Shown here: one piece after another, positions 35,423 through 44,606 of the stretch | How the letters are laid out: each line of letters opens with the position of its first letter | Numbering within the stretch: the stretch's first letter is position 1 | Assembly: GCF_011395035.1 (NCBI RefSeq) | Contig: NZ_CP024768.1 | Coordinates: forward strand, 1,871,732-1,935,731 | Direction of reading: 5' to 3' | Origin: Pantoea cypripedii | Lineage (GTDB): Bacteria; Pseudomonadota; Gammaproteobacteria; Enterobacterales; Enterobacteriaceae | DNA length: 64,000 bases | Translations under genes and position numbers: made by a program | Notes under the pieces: model-generated | What the model saw: the letters and a program-made list of their open reading frames with translations, nothing else | Database searches by the model: none | Told to the model about the DNA's origin: nothing

Positions 35423-35785
35423 ATGAAGCGCATGCCGGAAAAAGACGTTGGGTTTTGGGCCAGCCTGATCGCCTGGTTATATGCCCACAAAAACGAATCG
35501 GGTTATGCCGGTCTGGCGGGTGTTATGGCGATCCTCAGAGCAACTTACATTGGCAAAGATACGTGGCCCCGGCGCTTGCTGGATGCGGCTATGTGTAGTG
35601 TCTTTGCCTTTTTCCTTCAGCCGACACTACAGGTGCTTGGCTCCGCATTTAACTGGAACTTCAGCGACGACACGACACGCGTTGCTGCTGTGTTCCTCGG
35701 CTTTCTCGGCGTTGACTGGCTTTCTACGAAGCTGCGCAGGGTCCTTGATAAGCGATTAGGGGATAGCGATGCTGACGGCCAATAA
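35423..35785 (+). CDS. Lambda S-type holin with dual start
   Basis: The 120-residue protein is a class I holin with three likely membrane segments: AGLAGVMAILRATY, LLDAAMCSVFAFFLQPTL and TRVAAVFLGFLGVDWLS. It begins Met-Lys-Arg-Met-Pro-Glu-Lys, close to lambda S, which has two starts producing holin and antiholin. The GGAGGTGGAG ribosome site sits directly before the first ATG. It permeabilises the inner membrane at a set time. It overlaps the endolysin gene by 17 bases. Confidence 0.9.
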   Translation: MKRMPEKDVGFWASLIAWLYAHKNESGYAGLAGVMAILRATYIGKDTWPRRLLDAAMCSVFAFFLQPTLQVLGSAFNWNFSDDTTRVAAVFLGFLGVDWLSTKLRRVLDKRLGDSDADGQ

Positions 35786-36401
35786 ATTTCAGCTGGCGAC
35801 AGGTATCTCCCTGGGTGCCGCTGCATCATGGTTTCCATCTGTCGCTGCTGCGATGGCTGATTTCGAGATCAATACGCCGTTACGTCAGGCGCACTTTCTG
35901 GCGCAGACCGGGCATGAATCAGCTGGCTTCACCAAAGTGGAAGAGGGTCTGAATTACAGCGAGAACGCGCTGACGTCAATGTTTCGCAATCGTATCAGCG
36001 CAGAGCAGGCCCGCGCATACGGCAGAAATGCAATGCACCTCGCTAATCAGCCAATGATTGCCAGCATCATTTATGCCAATCGTAATGGCAATGGTGATGT
36101 TAAGTCGGGTGATGGCTATCGCTACCGTGGCAGGGGGTTAATTCAGATCACCGGTAAAGCCAACTATGCCGCGCTGGTTAAGCAGCTTGGCGCTGACATT
36201 GTGGCAAAACCTGATTTGCTGACCGGCTATCAGATGGCGGCAGCATCAGCGGCGGCATGGTGGAAGAATCACGGATTAAACGAGCTTGCCGATTCTGATG
36301 ATGTTGACCGCATCACCAGAATCATTAACGGCGGCACGAACGGACTGGACGACAGGAAATCCCGCTTAACCAAAGCTAAGGGGATTCTATGCTCAACGTA
36401 A
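35769..36401 (+). CDS. Endolysin, glycoside hydrolase family 19
   Basis: The 210-residue protein has the GH19 chitinase/lysozyme core: FLAQTGHESAGFTKVEEGLN with the catalytic Glu50 and a second Glu at 58-59, then YRYRGRGLIQITGKANY and VDRITRIINGGTNGLDDRKS. It cleaves the glycan strands of peptidoglycan after the holin opens the membrane. No signal peptide is obvious, consistent with holin-dependent release. Confidence 0.92.
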   Translation: MLTANKFQLATGISLGAAASWFPSVAAAMADFEINTPLRQAHFLAQTGHESAGFTKVEEGLNYSENALTSMFRNRISAEQARAYGRNAMHLANQPMIASIIYANRNGNGDVKSGDGYRYRGRGLIQITGKANYAALVKQLGADIVAKPDLLTGYQMAAASAAAWWKNHGLNELADSDDVDRITRIINGGTNGLDDRKSRLTKAKGILCST

Positions 36402-36847
36402 TCAGCTTCATCCGAAATTATTCACATCTCATCATCATTGGCCTCATCTGCGTTTGCCTGTGGGGACTCAATGCCCGTAATTCACAATTGTCTGCGACTA
36501 ATGACCGGCTGGAAAAGCTAACCGACAGCAAAGACAGCCAGATTAATGACCTTCGTTCCAAGAATGATGATCTCGCCACCAGCGTGGATAACCTTGCCAA
36601 AGCAGTAGACCGGCAAAACGTCGTGATGCAGCAGGTTGCAGATCAGCGCGCCGCAACAGCAGAGCAAAACAGGAAATTGCAGGATGAAATTAAGCGTTAT
36701 CTCGCAGCGGATAAGTGCGCTGCTGCTGCTGTTGACAGTCGCGCTGTTGAGCGGTTGCGCGAAGCAGCAAAGTCAGCCAGTGGTGGAGTACCGGACAATC
36801 AGCCAGCCCCGGCTAAACATGCCAGCGGAACTGACAAGCCAGATTAG
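36389..36847 (+). CDS. Rz-type inner-membrane spanin subunit
   Basis: The 152-residue protein has an N-terminal membrane anchor (HLIIIGLICVCLWGLNARNS) and a long periplasmic coiled coil (LEKLTDSKDSQINDLRSKND onward), ending in a Pro/Ala-rich tail. It pairs with the lipoprotein encoded in another frame within its 3' half to fuse inner and outer membranes at lysis. Confidence 0.88.
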   Translation: MLNVISFIRNYSHLIIIGLICVCLWGLNARNSQLSATNDRLEKLTDSKDSQINDLRSKNDDLATSVDNLAKAVDRQNVVMQQVADQRAATAEQNRKLQDEIKRYLAADKCAAAAVDSRAVERLREAAKSASGGVPDNQPAPAKHASGTDKPD

Positions 36848-36977
36848 TGTTCCTGCCGTACCTGACCCAATGACGTTCGGGGATAGTGTCGGCCTCAACG
36901 CTCAGTTATATGACGCGCTTGGCCTGTGCAACTTACATCGCGCTGCGATACGCAAGATTGAGGCAGGGAAGAAATGA
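36684..36977 (+). CDS. Rz1-type outer-membrane spanin lipoprotein
   Basis: The gene lies partly inside Rz in a different frame. The 97-residue product has a lipoprotein signal (ALLLLLTVALLSGC, Cys25) and a Pro-rich region (VPAVPDPM). This nested arrangement is diagnostic of Rz/Rz1. It is longer than lambda Rz1 and extends past the end of Rz. Confidence 0.9.
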   Translation: MKLSVISQRISALLLLLTVALLSGCAKQQSQPVVEYRTISQPRLNMPAELTSQISVPAVPDPMTFGDSVGLNAQLYDALGLCNLHRAAIRKIEAGKK

Positions 36978-37192
36978 AACTCATTGAATGGCTGAAAAGC
37001 CTGTTTGTTAAACCCAAAGAAGAGAAAAGCGAAATGCCTGATGAAAATGAAGTAGTCCAAACTGAACAACCGGCAGCAACTGACATTACCGAAGTGGTAC
37101 TGGCAAAGCTGAAAGAGCTGGTGGTCGCTGCTGGTGATAAGGCTCATACGGTGATTGATGACCTGATCGCCGTAGCTAAAAAGCTGGCGTAA
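36974..37192 (+). CDS. Small acidic/amphipathic protein downstream of spanins
   Basis: The 72-residue protein starts with an amphipathic helix (MKLIEWLKSLFVKPKEEKSE) and ends with one (LKELVVAAGDKAHTVIDDLI). It overlaps the Rz1 stop by four bases, supporting translation. No family is recognised. Confidence 0.55.
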   Translation: MKLIEWLKSLFVKPKEEKSEMPDENEVVQTEQPAATDITEVVLAKLKELVVAAGDKAHTVIDDLIAVAKKLA

Positions 37193-37333
37193 TCATCACA
37201 AGGCGCATTCCTGCGAGTGCGTCTGATGATGATTTTATGCCCATATGTAAATTAAAAGCTCTGATGGCATCAAAACAAGCTATACGACATTCATTGTGTT
37301 AGGGTCAGTTTTTAACTACCCGCGGGATCGCAT

Positions 37334-37561
37334 ATGAAAAGCGTCTTAGTCTTCTTCAATCTTGAGCCTGCCGAGGTCATTAGAGTAATGCGTGGCGTTA
37401 CCTCAATCAGTCGGAAGTACCCCAGTGGCGACCGCGTTCAGCTTCCAATAATGTCAGCCGGGTTTCCATCTTTAACAGGCGACTCGAAAATGGTTCACAT
37501 TGCCTCGGACCGGACACTAACCAGTGATGAAATTCTGGAAGCGGCCACTAAAATGTTGTGA
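37334..37561 (+). CDS. Small phage protein of unknown function
   Basis: The 75-residue protein has an alternating pattern (VLVFFNLEPAEVIRVMRGVT) and ends with a helix (TSDEILEAATKML). The preceding 140 bases contain only a short hairpin. No family is recognised. Confidence 0.45.
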   Translation: MKSVLVFFNLEPAEVIRVMRGVTSISRKYPSGDRVQLPIMSAGFPSLTGDSKMVHIASDRTLTSDEILEAATKML

Positions 37562-37619
37562 ATATTTTTGGCTGATTAACTTAACTACCGCCTCCGGGCG
37601 GGTTGCTTCACAAACTATA

Positions 37620-37643
37620 ACCACTCTTCGGAGTGGTTTTTTA
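37620..37643 (+). terminator. Terminator-like hairpin before glycosyltransferase gene
   Basis: CCACTC-TTCG-GAGTGG followed by six T. A second hairpin (CCGCCTCCGGGCGG) lies 35 bases upstream. Confidence 0.7.
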
Positions 37644-37654
37644 TTGGGGTGAAT

Positions 37655-39112
37655 ATGGATGTTGTGATTGATGGTGTGCGCTATGCGCCGGTAATTAATC
37701 GGTCATCCAATATTGGCATCGCGATCACCACGCATAACCGACATGACGTTGTCGCCCGCGCGCTTGAGCATCAGCTTAAATATCTGCCAGCCGGTGCGCT
37801 GGTGGTTGTTATTGATGACGGGTCAGCCAAACCGGTAACGGTCCCTGAAGGCGTGACGCTGATTCGTCGTGACACGTCACGCGGTATTGTCGCATCAAAA
37901 AATGCCAGTCTTGAGGCGCTGATGGATGCTGGCTGCGAACATCTGTTTCTGTGGGACGATGATACATGGCCCGTTGCTGGTGGCTGGGAACAACCTTATA
38001 TCGATTCGCCTGAGCCGCATCTGGCTTACCAGTTTCTTAACTTTGCCACCGGGCAAAAACTAAATGACATTGCCGAGCTTTACCGCGATGAAAGACACAT
38101 TGCTTACACCGGCCAGCGCGGTGTGATGCTGTATTACCATCGCAGCGCGATTGAGAAGGTTGGCGGCTTTGATCCCATCTATCAGCGCGGCATGTATGAG
38201 CATTCCGATCTGGCCTTGCGTATTCACAACTCCGGCCTGACCAGCTGGGCTTTTGCTGATGTGGCTGGCTCTGAAAAGCTGATTTACTCGCTGGATGAGC
38301 ATCAGGCAGTAGAACGTTCAGTGCCAAAGCCTGACCGTGAGGCGCAGGTAAAGCGTAATGTCACCATCCACAACGAGCGGCGAAACAATGGTTATGCGGG
38401 TTATGCGCCGTTCCGCTGCCAGCGCAATGCGGTTATCACCACGCTGTTAACGAGCCAGCCGGACCCGCAGCGCGGTACGAAAATGGCCGCATCGGCTGAC
38501 CTGCTGACCAAGTGGGCGGTATCGCTTAGCGGGTGTGCGCGTATCGCGCTGGCTGATGAACTGGAAACGGCCCCGGCTGATGTTGAATTGCATCGCGCGC
38601 CTGACGTGAAAATGAACGTCTATTTCCGGCGCTGGCTGCATATCTGGCAGCACCTTCGGGATCATCCTGAATATGAATTCGTATGGTGCACCGATGGCAC
38701 AGACGTAGAAATGCTGCGCGAACCCTGGCAGGAAATGGAATCGGGCAAAATATACGCTGGTTCGGAACCCAAAACCTACGCGGATAGCTGGGCTGCAAAG
38801 CATCACCCGGAGGCTGTCTATCAGTCGTTTCTCGCTGACCATCGAAACGATGTGATGCTGAATGCGGGCCTGCTGGGTGGATCACGCGCTGACGTGATGG
38901 CAATCGCGCATGGGATTGTCAGGCTGTATTACCACATCGAATCAATGCGTTTCTGGCAGAAAGAAAAGGCGGCTGCTGCGGTTGGCGACATGATTGCCTT
39001 TGGCATTGTGGCGCATCGCTACAGTGACAGGCTTGTGACTGGTCCGCGTGTGCATACCGTATTCAAGTCTGACGGCATCGGTAAGGAGTGTGCCTGGTGG
39101 CAGCACAAATAA
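37655..39112 (+). CDS. Two-domain GT2-like glycosyltransferase
   Basis: The protein (485 residues from the ATG after GGGGTGA) has a GT-A fold first domain: IGIAITTHNRHDVVARALEH, VVVIDDGS, the DXD-like HLFLWDDDTWPVAGGWE and VGGFDPIYQRGMYEHSDLAL. The second half (FRRWLHIWQHLRDHPEYEFV, then LLGGSRADVMAIAHGIVRLY) resembles a second, different glycosyltransferase-like domain. It has no signal or membrane segment. The target could be virion protein, DNA or host envelope; unknown. It overlaps the next glycosyltransferase-like gene by 16 bases. Confidence 0.75.
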   Translation: MDVVIDGVRYAPVINRSSNIGIAITTHNRHDVVARALEHQLKYLPAGALVVVIDDGSAKPVTVPEGVTLIRRDTSRGIVASKNASLEALMDAGCEHLFLWDDDTWPVAGGWEQPYIDSPEPHLAYQFLNFATGQKLNDIAELYRDERHIAYTGQRGVMLYYHRSAIEKVGGFDPIYQRGMYEHSDLALRIHNSGLTSWAFADVAGSEKLIYSLDEHQAVERSVPKPDREAQVKRNVTIHNERRNNGYAGYAPFRCQRNAVITTLLTSQPDPQRGTKMAASADLLTKWAVSLSGCARIALADELETAPADVELHRAPDVKMNVYFRRWLHIWQHLRDHPEYEFVWCTDGTDVEMLREPWQEMESGKIYAGSEPKTYADSWAAKHHPEAVYQSFLADHRNDVMLNAGLLGGSRADVMAIAHGIVRLYYHIESMRFWQKEKAAAAVGDMIAFGIVAHRYSDRLVTGPRVHTVFKSDGIGKECAWWQHK

Positions 39113-39711
39113 AGTTTGTGGTGGTCGGCCATCACACCCGCAGTTATGCCGCGGTGCGGCTGGCTAATTCGGTTGGCGCTCATCTGCTGATTGATGATGA
39201 AAGCAGGGGAGCCAACTGGAATCACCGCCGTGCTATCGAGTGGGCAGCACAACAGGAATGCCGGGTTGTCATCCTTGAAGATGATGCACAGCCGGTTGAA
39301 GGTTTCCGGATGCTGGTATCCGAATGGCTGGAGCGATTCCCTGATGATCTGGTGAGCTTTTACCTCGGCACCGGCAGGCCACCGCAGTACCAGCCTGTGA
39401 TTGCACAACGACTCATTGAGGCTGACCGCCACCGCTGGGACTGCATCACGCTACCACGCCTCATTCACGGCGTGTGCTACAGCCCGCCACGGGCTGCAAT
39501 ACCAGGCATCCTCACGCGCTGGAACAGCAGCAAGCCAGCTGACTATGCGGTTGGTGATGCGTATGGTGCCAGCGTTATCTATCCATGCTGGTCACTGGTT
39601 GAACATGCAGATGTCAGCACAGTTGAGCGCCATCCCGACAATGAACCACGAACAGAACGCCGCAGAGCATGGAGAATTAATGCCAGCGCGAATACCCCGC
39701 GCATGCCGTAA
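39097..39711 (+). CDS. Second glycosyltransferase-like protein
   Basis: The 204-residue protein is read from a GTG eight bases after GGAG, inside the end of the preceding gene. It contains WAAQQECRVVILEDDAQPVE with a DXD-like Glu-Asp-Asp motif typical of family-25-type glycosyltransferases, and LPRLIHGVCYSPPRAAI. It probably works with the two-domain enzyme in one pathway. The substrate is unknown. Confidence 0.65.
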   Translation: MAAQIKFVVVGHHTRSYAAVRLANSVGAHLLIDDESRGANWNHRRAIEWAAQQECRVVILEDDAQPVEGFRMLVSEWLERFPDDLVSFYLGTGRPPQYQPVIAQRLIEADRHRWDCITLPRLIHGVCYSPPRAAIPGILTRWNSSKPADYAVGDAYGASVIYPCWSLVEHADVSTVERHPDNEPRTERRRAWRINASANTPRMP

Positions 39712-40030
39712 GCACGGCTGTGCAAAGACAACAACTGATCCATCAGGATACTGCGCTGACCATATCAATGAAGGATGGCAGCAGCACCAGCGTGGGCAGA
39801 GCAGGCACCAGCGTGGCTACGGTAGCAAGTGGGATGTCAGACGCGCACGCATACTGACCCGTGATAAACATCTTTGTCAGCAGTGCCTGCGAAATGGCAG
39901 AGCAGCAGCAGCGAAAACCGTTGACCATATCAAACCGAAAGCACATGGGGGGACCGATGACGATTCGAACCTTGAAGCCCTGTGCTGGCCTTGCCACAAG
40001 AGCAAAACGGCACGTGAAAGACTCAAATGA
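39680..40030 (+). CDS. HNH endonuclease of the packaging module
   Basis: The 116-residue protein starts at an ATG after GGAG, inside the previous gene's end. It holds a zinc-binding CxxC pair (HLCQQC and LCWPCHKSK) around the HNH core KTVDHIKPKAHGGTDDDSNLE. In HK97-type phages an HNH protein beside terminase is needed for cos cleavage. Location directly before the cos region and terminase fits that role. Confidence 0.9.
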   Translation: MPARIPRACRKHGCAKTTTDPSGYCADHINEGWQQHQRGQSRHQRGYGSKWDVRRARILTRDKHLCQQCLRNGRAAAAKTVDHIKPKAHGGTDDDSNLEALCWPCHKSKTARERLK

Positions 40031-40229
40031 TAGACATTCTCACAAAAATGGTTTCATCTGAAATCATTTCAATGTGAATGATAACCGTTATCATCTGGCC
40101 GGGAGGGCGGGTCAAAAGTTCAGGGCTTTCGCCCCAAAGGACCGCCGCCTAGCTTTTTTTCACATCGCCGCAGGTTAGAAAACTTTTTTGTGGGTTCCCC
40201 CATGTATCGATTAATAGGAGTTTTCGATT
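40031..40229 (+). other. Candidate cos (packaging) region
   Basis: This 200-base non-coding stretch between HNH and small terminase contains GC-rich blocks (GGGAGGGCGGGTC and GGACCGCCGCC) and AT-rich bends. HK97-type cos sites lie here. The exact nick positions cannot be determined. Confidence 0.4.
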
Positions 40230-40703
40230 ATGCCAGGACCGTCGAAAACCCCGTCACATCTGCAACTGGTAAGGGGTAACCCATCGAAACGGCCAGTCAA
40301 TAAAAATGAGCCGAAACCCCCTTCAGGGGTACCCCTGACTCCGAAGCATTTTGATAAGCAGGGTAAGTACTGGTTTAAGCGGATGGCTGAGGAGCTGGAC
40401 GCCTGCGGAGTGATTACCCAGCTTGACGGAAAAGCGCTGGAATTGCTGGTCGAGGCTTATACAGAATACCGGCATCACTGCGACACGCTGGAAATCGAAG
40501 GTTATACCTATCGCGTGAAAACGCAGAATGAGGATGTTCTGGTTAAGGCCCATCCGGCAGCAGCAATGAAGGCGGATGCGTGGAAGCGCATCAGGGCTAT
40601 GCTCGGCGAGTTTGGTATGACGCCAGCTACCCGAAGCAAAATCAATACCGGTGGCGCTGATGAGGTTGATCCACTGGCCGAATTTCTTAAAGCGAGAGAC
40701 TGA
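40230..40703 (+). CDS. Terminase small subunit, P27 family
   Basis: The 157-residue protein begins with the family-typical basic GPSKTPSHLQLVRGNPSKRP and continues with KYWFKRMAEELDACGVITQL and MLGEFGMTPATRSKI. It recognises cos DNA and recruits the large subunit, whose start overlaps its stop. Confidence 0.9.
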   Translation: MPGPSKTPSHLQLVRGNPSKRPVNKNEPKPPSGVPLTPKHFDKQGKYWFKRMAEELDACGVITQLDGKALELLVEAYTEYRHHCDTLEIEGYTYRVKTQNEDVLVKAHPAAAMKADAWKRIRAMLGEFGMTPATRSKINTGGADEVDPLAEFLKARD

Positions 40704-42433
40704 TGGCAAAGGTTGCTGATGGGATACGCTACGCCGAAAGGGTGATGGCGGGGGAGATTGTTGCCGGGAAATACGTGAAACAGGCCTGTGACCGATTTCT
40801 CAGCGATCTGAAAACCGGTGAAGAGCGAAACATCTTCTTCAGTGAAAGCCGCGCTCAGCACATCCTCAATTTTTATAAGTTTGTGCCGCATGTGAAAGGC
40901 GATCTGGCGGGTAAGCCGATTGATCTGATGGACTGGCATATCTTCATACTGATTAACATCTTTGGGTTTGTTATCCCGCTGGTAAATGAGCAGACGGGCC
41001 AGCAGGTGATGAACGAAAAGAACCGGCCAGTAATGGTGAGGCGCTTTCGTACTGCCTATAACGAGGTCGCCCGTAAAAATGCGAAATCAACCGTTTCGTC
41101 GGGGATTGGCCTCTATATGGTGGGCGCGGACGGTGAGGGAGGCGCAGAGGTTTATTCAGCGGCCACGACCCGCGATCAGGCGCGTATCGTTTTCAACGAT
41201 GCAGTAAACATGATCAAGCAGTCAAAAGCGGCGCTCGGCAGGCTGATGGACTTCAACAAAATGGCCATCTTCCAGGAGCGAACCGCTTCGAAGTTTGAGC
41301 CGCTTTCCAGCGACGCGAACAACCTTGACGGCCTGAATATTCACTGTGCCATTGTGGATGAGCTTCATGCGCACCGGACCCGTGCCGTGTGGGATGTGCT
41401 GGAAACGGCAACCGGCGCGCGCTCACAACCGCTGCTGTTTGCCATCACAACGGCAGGATTTAACAAAGAGGGTATCTGTTACGACACCCGCGACTACGCC
41501 ACAAAAGTGCTGGGTGGTCAGGTGGATGACGATTCCTTTTTCGCCATCATTTACACGCTGGATGAAGATGACGATCCCTTTGATGAATCGGTCTGGCAGA
41601 AGGCCAATCCCGGCCTCGGCGTTTGTAAGCGCTGGGACGATATGCGCCGCCTGGCGAAAAAGGCAAAAGAACAGGTTTCGGCGCGTAACAACTTCCTGAC
41701 CAAACACCTGAACATCTGGGTGACGGCTGAATCCTCCTGGATGGATATGCTGAAGTGGGAAGCCTGCCCGTCACTTGCGCCGGTGCATGAGCTGAAAACC
41801 TACCCGATGTGGGTTGGCGTTGACCTTGCCAATAAAATCGACATCTGCGCCGCAGTTAAAGTATGGCGTGCGCCGGACTCTCATGTGCATGCTGATTTTA
41901 AGTTCTGGCTCCCGGAAGGGCGACTTGAGCGCTGTTCCCGCCAGATGGCGGAGCTTTACCGCAACTGGAGTGAAACCGGCGTGCTAACGCTGACAGATGG
42001 TGACGTTGTCGATCATGCTGTCATCAAGGAAGACCTGATCGCCTGGCTGAGCGGTGAAAACCTGCGCGAAGTCGGATTTGACCCGTGGGGTGCAGTTCAG
42101 TTCAGCCTGTCAATGATTGAAGAGGGTATCCCGATGGTTGAGGTAGCCCAGACTGTCAGGAATCTGTCAGAAGCCATGAAAGAGACGGAGGCGCTGACCT
42201 TTGCCGGGAAAATTCACCACGATAATCATCCGGTAATGAACTGGATGATGAGCAACGTCACCGCAAAAATGGACAAAAACGACAACGTTTTTCCCAATAA
42301 ATCAACGCCAGAAGCCAAGATCGATGGTCCGGTTGCGATGTTTACCGGACTGAGCCGCCTGATCCTGAACGGCGGGGAAGATAAGCAGGACCTGAGCGGC
42401 TTCTTCGATAACCCGATAATGGTAGGTTTCTGA
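40703..42433 (+). CDS. Terminase large subunit, HK97 type
   Basis: The 576-residue protein has the packaging ATPase and nuclease domains. Recognisable are FRTAYNEVARKNAKSTVSSG (Walker A region), HCAIVDELHAHRTRAVWDVL (Walker B region with Asp-Glu), WVGVDLANKIDICAAVKVW and FDPWGAVQFSLSMIEEG for the nuclease half. It translocates DNA into the prohead. Stop and next start overlap (TGATG). Confidence 0.95.
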   Translation: MAKVADGIRYAERVMAGEIVAGKYVKQACDRFLSDLKTGEERNIFFSESRAQHILNFYKFVPHVKGDLAGKPIDLMDWHIFILINIFGFVIPLVNEQTGQQVMNEKNRPVMVRRFRTAYNEVARKNAKSTVSSGIGLYMVGADGEGGAEVYSAATTRDQARIVFNDAVNMIKQSKAALGRLMDFNKMAIFQERTASKFEPLSSDANNLDGLNIHCAIVDELHAHRTRAVWDVLETATGARSQPLLFAITTAGFNKEGICYDTRDYATKVLGGQVDDDSFFAIIYTLDEDDDPFDESVWQKANPGLGVCKRWDDMRRLAKKAKEQVSARNNFLTKHLNIWVTAESSWMDMLKWEACPSLAPVHELKTYPMWVGVDLANKIDICAAVKVWRAPDSHVHADFKFWLPEGRLERCSRQMAELYRNWSETGVLTLTDGDVVDHAVIKEDLIAWLSGENLREVGFDPWGAVQFSLSMIEEGIPMVEVAQTVRNLSEAMKETEALTFAGKIHHDNHPVMNWMMSNVTAKMDKNDNVFPNKSTPEAKIDGPVAMFTGLSRLILNGGEDKQDLSGFFDNPIMVGF

Positions 42434-43737
42434 TGAAAGAAAAAAAGCAGCCTGGCAGGGTGAAATCAGCCCTGCTTAACTGGCTCGGGGTTCCCATCAG
42501 CCTGACGACGGGGACATTCTGGGAGGAATGGTTCGGCACCAGCAGCAGCGGCCAGGTGGTAACGGCAGATAAAGCCATGCGTCTGTCAGCGGTATGGGCC
42601 TGCGTCCGTCTGTTGAGTGAATCTGTCTCCACGCTGCCGCTGAAAATTTACACCCGACAGCCGGATGGATCGAGAAAACCGGCACTGAATCATCCGGCTT
42701 ATGCTGTGCTGTGCCGTCGCCCGAATCTGGAAATGACGCCGTCCCGCTTTATGCTGATGATTGTTGCCAGTATCTGCCTGCGCGGTAATGCTTTTGTTGA
42801 AAAAAAGTTCGTGGGAAGCAAGCTTGTCTCGCTTATTCCACTGCTGCCGCAAAATATGGTGGTGAAACGGCTGGATAACGGAAGCCTTGAGTACACTTAT
42901 ACGGAAAGCAAGACGAAGCGGGTTATTGCAGTAAAAAACATGATGCATATTCGCGGCTTCGGTCTCGATGGGGTGTGCGGCATGATGCCGATGATGGCGG
43001 GGCGTGATGTTATCGGTTCTGCGCTCTCCGTTGAGCAGTCAGCCGCGAAAATCTTTGAAAATGGCATCCAGAGTTCCGGTTTTTTGTCGGCAGATCAGGC
43101 TCTCAATGATGAACAGCGTGAGCGACTGAGAAAATATATGCAGGCGTTCACCAGTTCAAAGAATGCCGGAAAAATCATGGTTCTTGAAGGCGGGCTGAAG
43201 TATCAGAACGTCACCATGAACCCTGAAGCAGCGCAGATGCTTGAGAGTCGCTCCTTCAGCATTGAAGAAATCTGCCGATGGTTTCGTGTGCCCCCGTTCA
43301 TGGTCGGGCACACCGAGAAACAAAGCAGCTGGGCGTCAAGCCTGGAGGGAATGAATCTCCAGTTTCTGACTCATACACTGCGCCCGCTTCTGGTTAACAT
43401 TGAGCAGGAGATAGCACGGTGTTTGCTGGATAGCGATGATGATGTTTTTGCTGAATTCTCGGTTGAGGGACTGCTTCGTGCCGATAGTGCTGGCCGTGCC
43501 GCCTACTACACCAGTGCATTACAGAATGGCTGGATGTCACGCAATGATGTCCGGCGTCTTGAAAATCTGCCGCCGATTGAAGGGGGTGAGATTTATACGG
43601 TTCAGGTCAATCTGACGCCGCTTGAGCAACTTGGCACGGATAATATCGGTGCTCAGGCCAGCAATATTATGAAACTGCACGCTTTCCTCTTCCCGGACAT
43701 CCCACCGGAACAGTCACCGCTTAAACGGGCGGCTTAG
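42433..43737 (+). CDS. Portal protein, HK97 type
   Basis: The 434-residue protein has portal family stretches: AVWACVRLLSESVSTLPLKI, GLDGVCGMMPMMAGRDVIGS and RWFRVPPFMVGHTEKQSSWA. It forms the dodecameric ring through which DNA enters and leaves. It is translationally coupled to terminase. Confidence 0.94.
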   Translation: MKEKKQPGRVKSALLNWLGVPISLTTGTFWEEWFGTSSSGQVVTADKAMRLSAVWACVRLLSESVSTLPLKIYTRQPDGSRKPALNHPAYAVLCRRPNLEMTPSRFMLMIVASICLRGNAFVEKKFVGSKLVSLIPLLPQNMVVKRLDNGSLEYTYTESKTKRVIAVKNMMHIRGFGLDGVCGMMPMMAGRDVIGSALSVEQSAAKIFENGIQSSGFLSADQALNDEQRERLRKYMQAFTSSKNAGKIMVLEGGLKYQNVTMNPEAAQMLESRSFSIEEICRWFRVPPFMVGHTEKQSSWASSLEGMNLQFLTHTLRPLLVNIEQEIARCLLDSDDDVFAEFSVEGLLRADSAGRAAYYTSALQNGWMSRNDVRRLENLPPIEGGEIYTVQVNLTPLEQLGTDNIGAQASNIMKLHAFLFPDIPPEQSPLKRAA

Positions 43738-43745
43738 GAGACCCA

Positions 43746-44597
43746 ATGACGAAGTTGAAAAACCTTCCGGCAGCGCCGGAGGGGCGACCTTTTGCGTCCG
43801 GAAAACGTGATTTGCCCGCCGCAGCGATTGAGCGCTGGGATGGCAGTATCCGCGCTGCTGCGCAATCAGGTGAAAACACGATCACCATTTTTGATGTCAT
43901 CGGCGAGGACTGGTGGGGTGATGGTGTGAGTGCAAACCGTATTGCCGGTGCGCTGCGATCACTGAATGGTGAAGATGTCACCGTACAGATTAATTCGCCT
44001 GGCGGTGACATGTTTGAAGGCCTGGCAATTTATAACCTCCTGCGCGAATACAGTGGAACGGTGACAGTAAAAATCCTCGGCCTTGCCGCCTCCGCAGCAT
44101 CCGTCATCGCGATGGCCGGTGATGAAATTCAGATTGGCCGCGGTGCTTTCCTGATGATCCATAACGCGTGGATTGTTGCCGCTGGCAACCGGAATGATTT
44201 TCGTGAGTATGCCGATTATCTGGAGCCATTCGATAAAGCGATGGCCGATATCTACGCGGCCCGTTCGGGCATGTCAGCGGATGATATTCAGTCATTAATG
44301 GATAAAGAGTCGTTTATCGGCGGCAGCGATTCGATTACCAAAGGGCTGGCTGACTCCCTGCTTTCTTCTGACGAAATTACCAGTGATGACGAAAGCCCGT
44401 CAGCCGCTATCCGCAAAATTGATGCATTTCTGGCAAAGGGCGGCATGCCGCGCTCTGAACGCCGGAAGCACCTGAAAGCTTTAGGGGGTATGCCGGGCGC
44501 TACCCCTGAAGAGAACGACAAGCCGGGCGCTGTCGATGAAATAAACCCTGAAGCACTTATCTCCCTCAAATCTGCGCTGGCTTCGCTCGGCGAATAA
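43746..44597 (+). CDS. Head maturation protease, ClpP-like (S14)
   Basis: The 283-residue protein has the ClpP fold: VQINSPGGDMFEGLAIYNLL, the nucleophile Ser in GLAASAASVIAMAG, the His in FLMIHNAWIVAAGN and a later Asp. It should cut the scaffold-like N-terminal domain from the capsid protein. The C-terminal 60 residues are charged and may hold it inside the prohead. Confidence 0.93.
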   Translation: MTKLKNLPAAPEGRPFASGKRDLPAAAIERWDGSIRAAAQSGENTITIFDVIGEDWWGDGVSANRIAGALRSLNGEDVTVQINSPGGDMFEGLAIYNLLREYSGTVTVKILGLAASAASVIAMAGDEIQIGRGAFLMIHNAWIVAAGNRNDFREYADYLEPFDKAMADIYAARSGMSADDIQSLMDKESFIGGSDSITKGLADSLLSSDEITSDDESPSAAIRKIDAFLAKGGMPRSERRKHLKALGGMPGATPEENDKPGAVDEINPEALISLKSALASLGE

Positions 44598-44606
44598 GGA
44601 AAAAAC

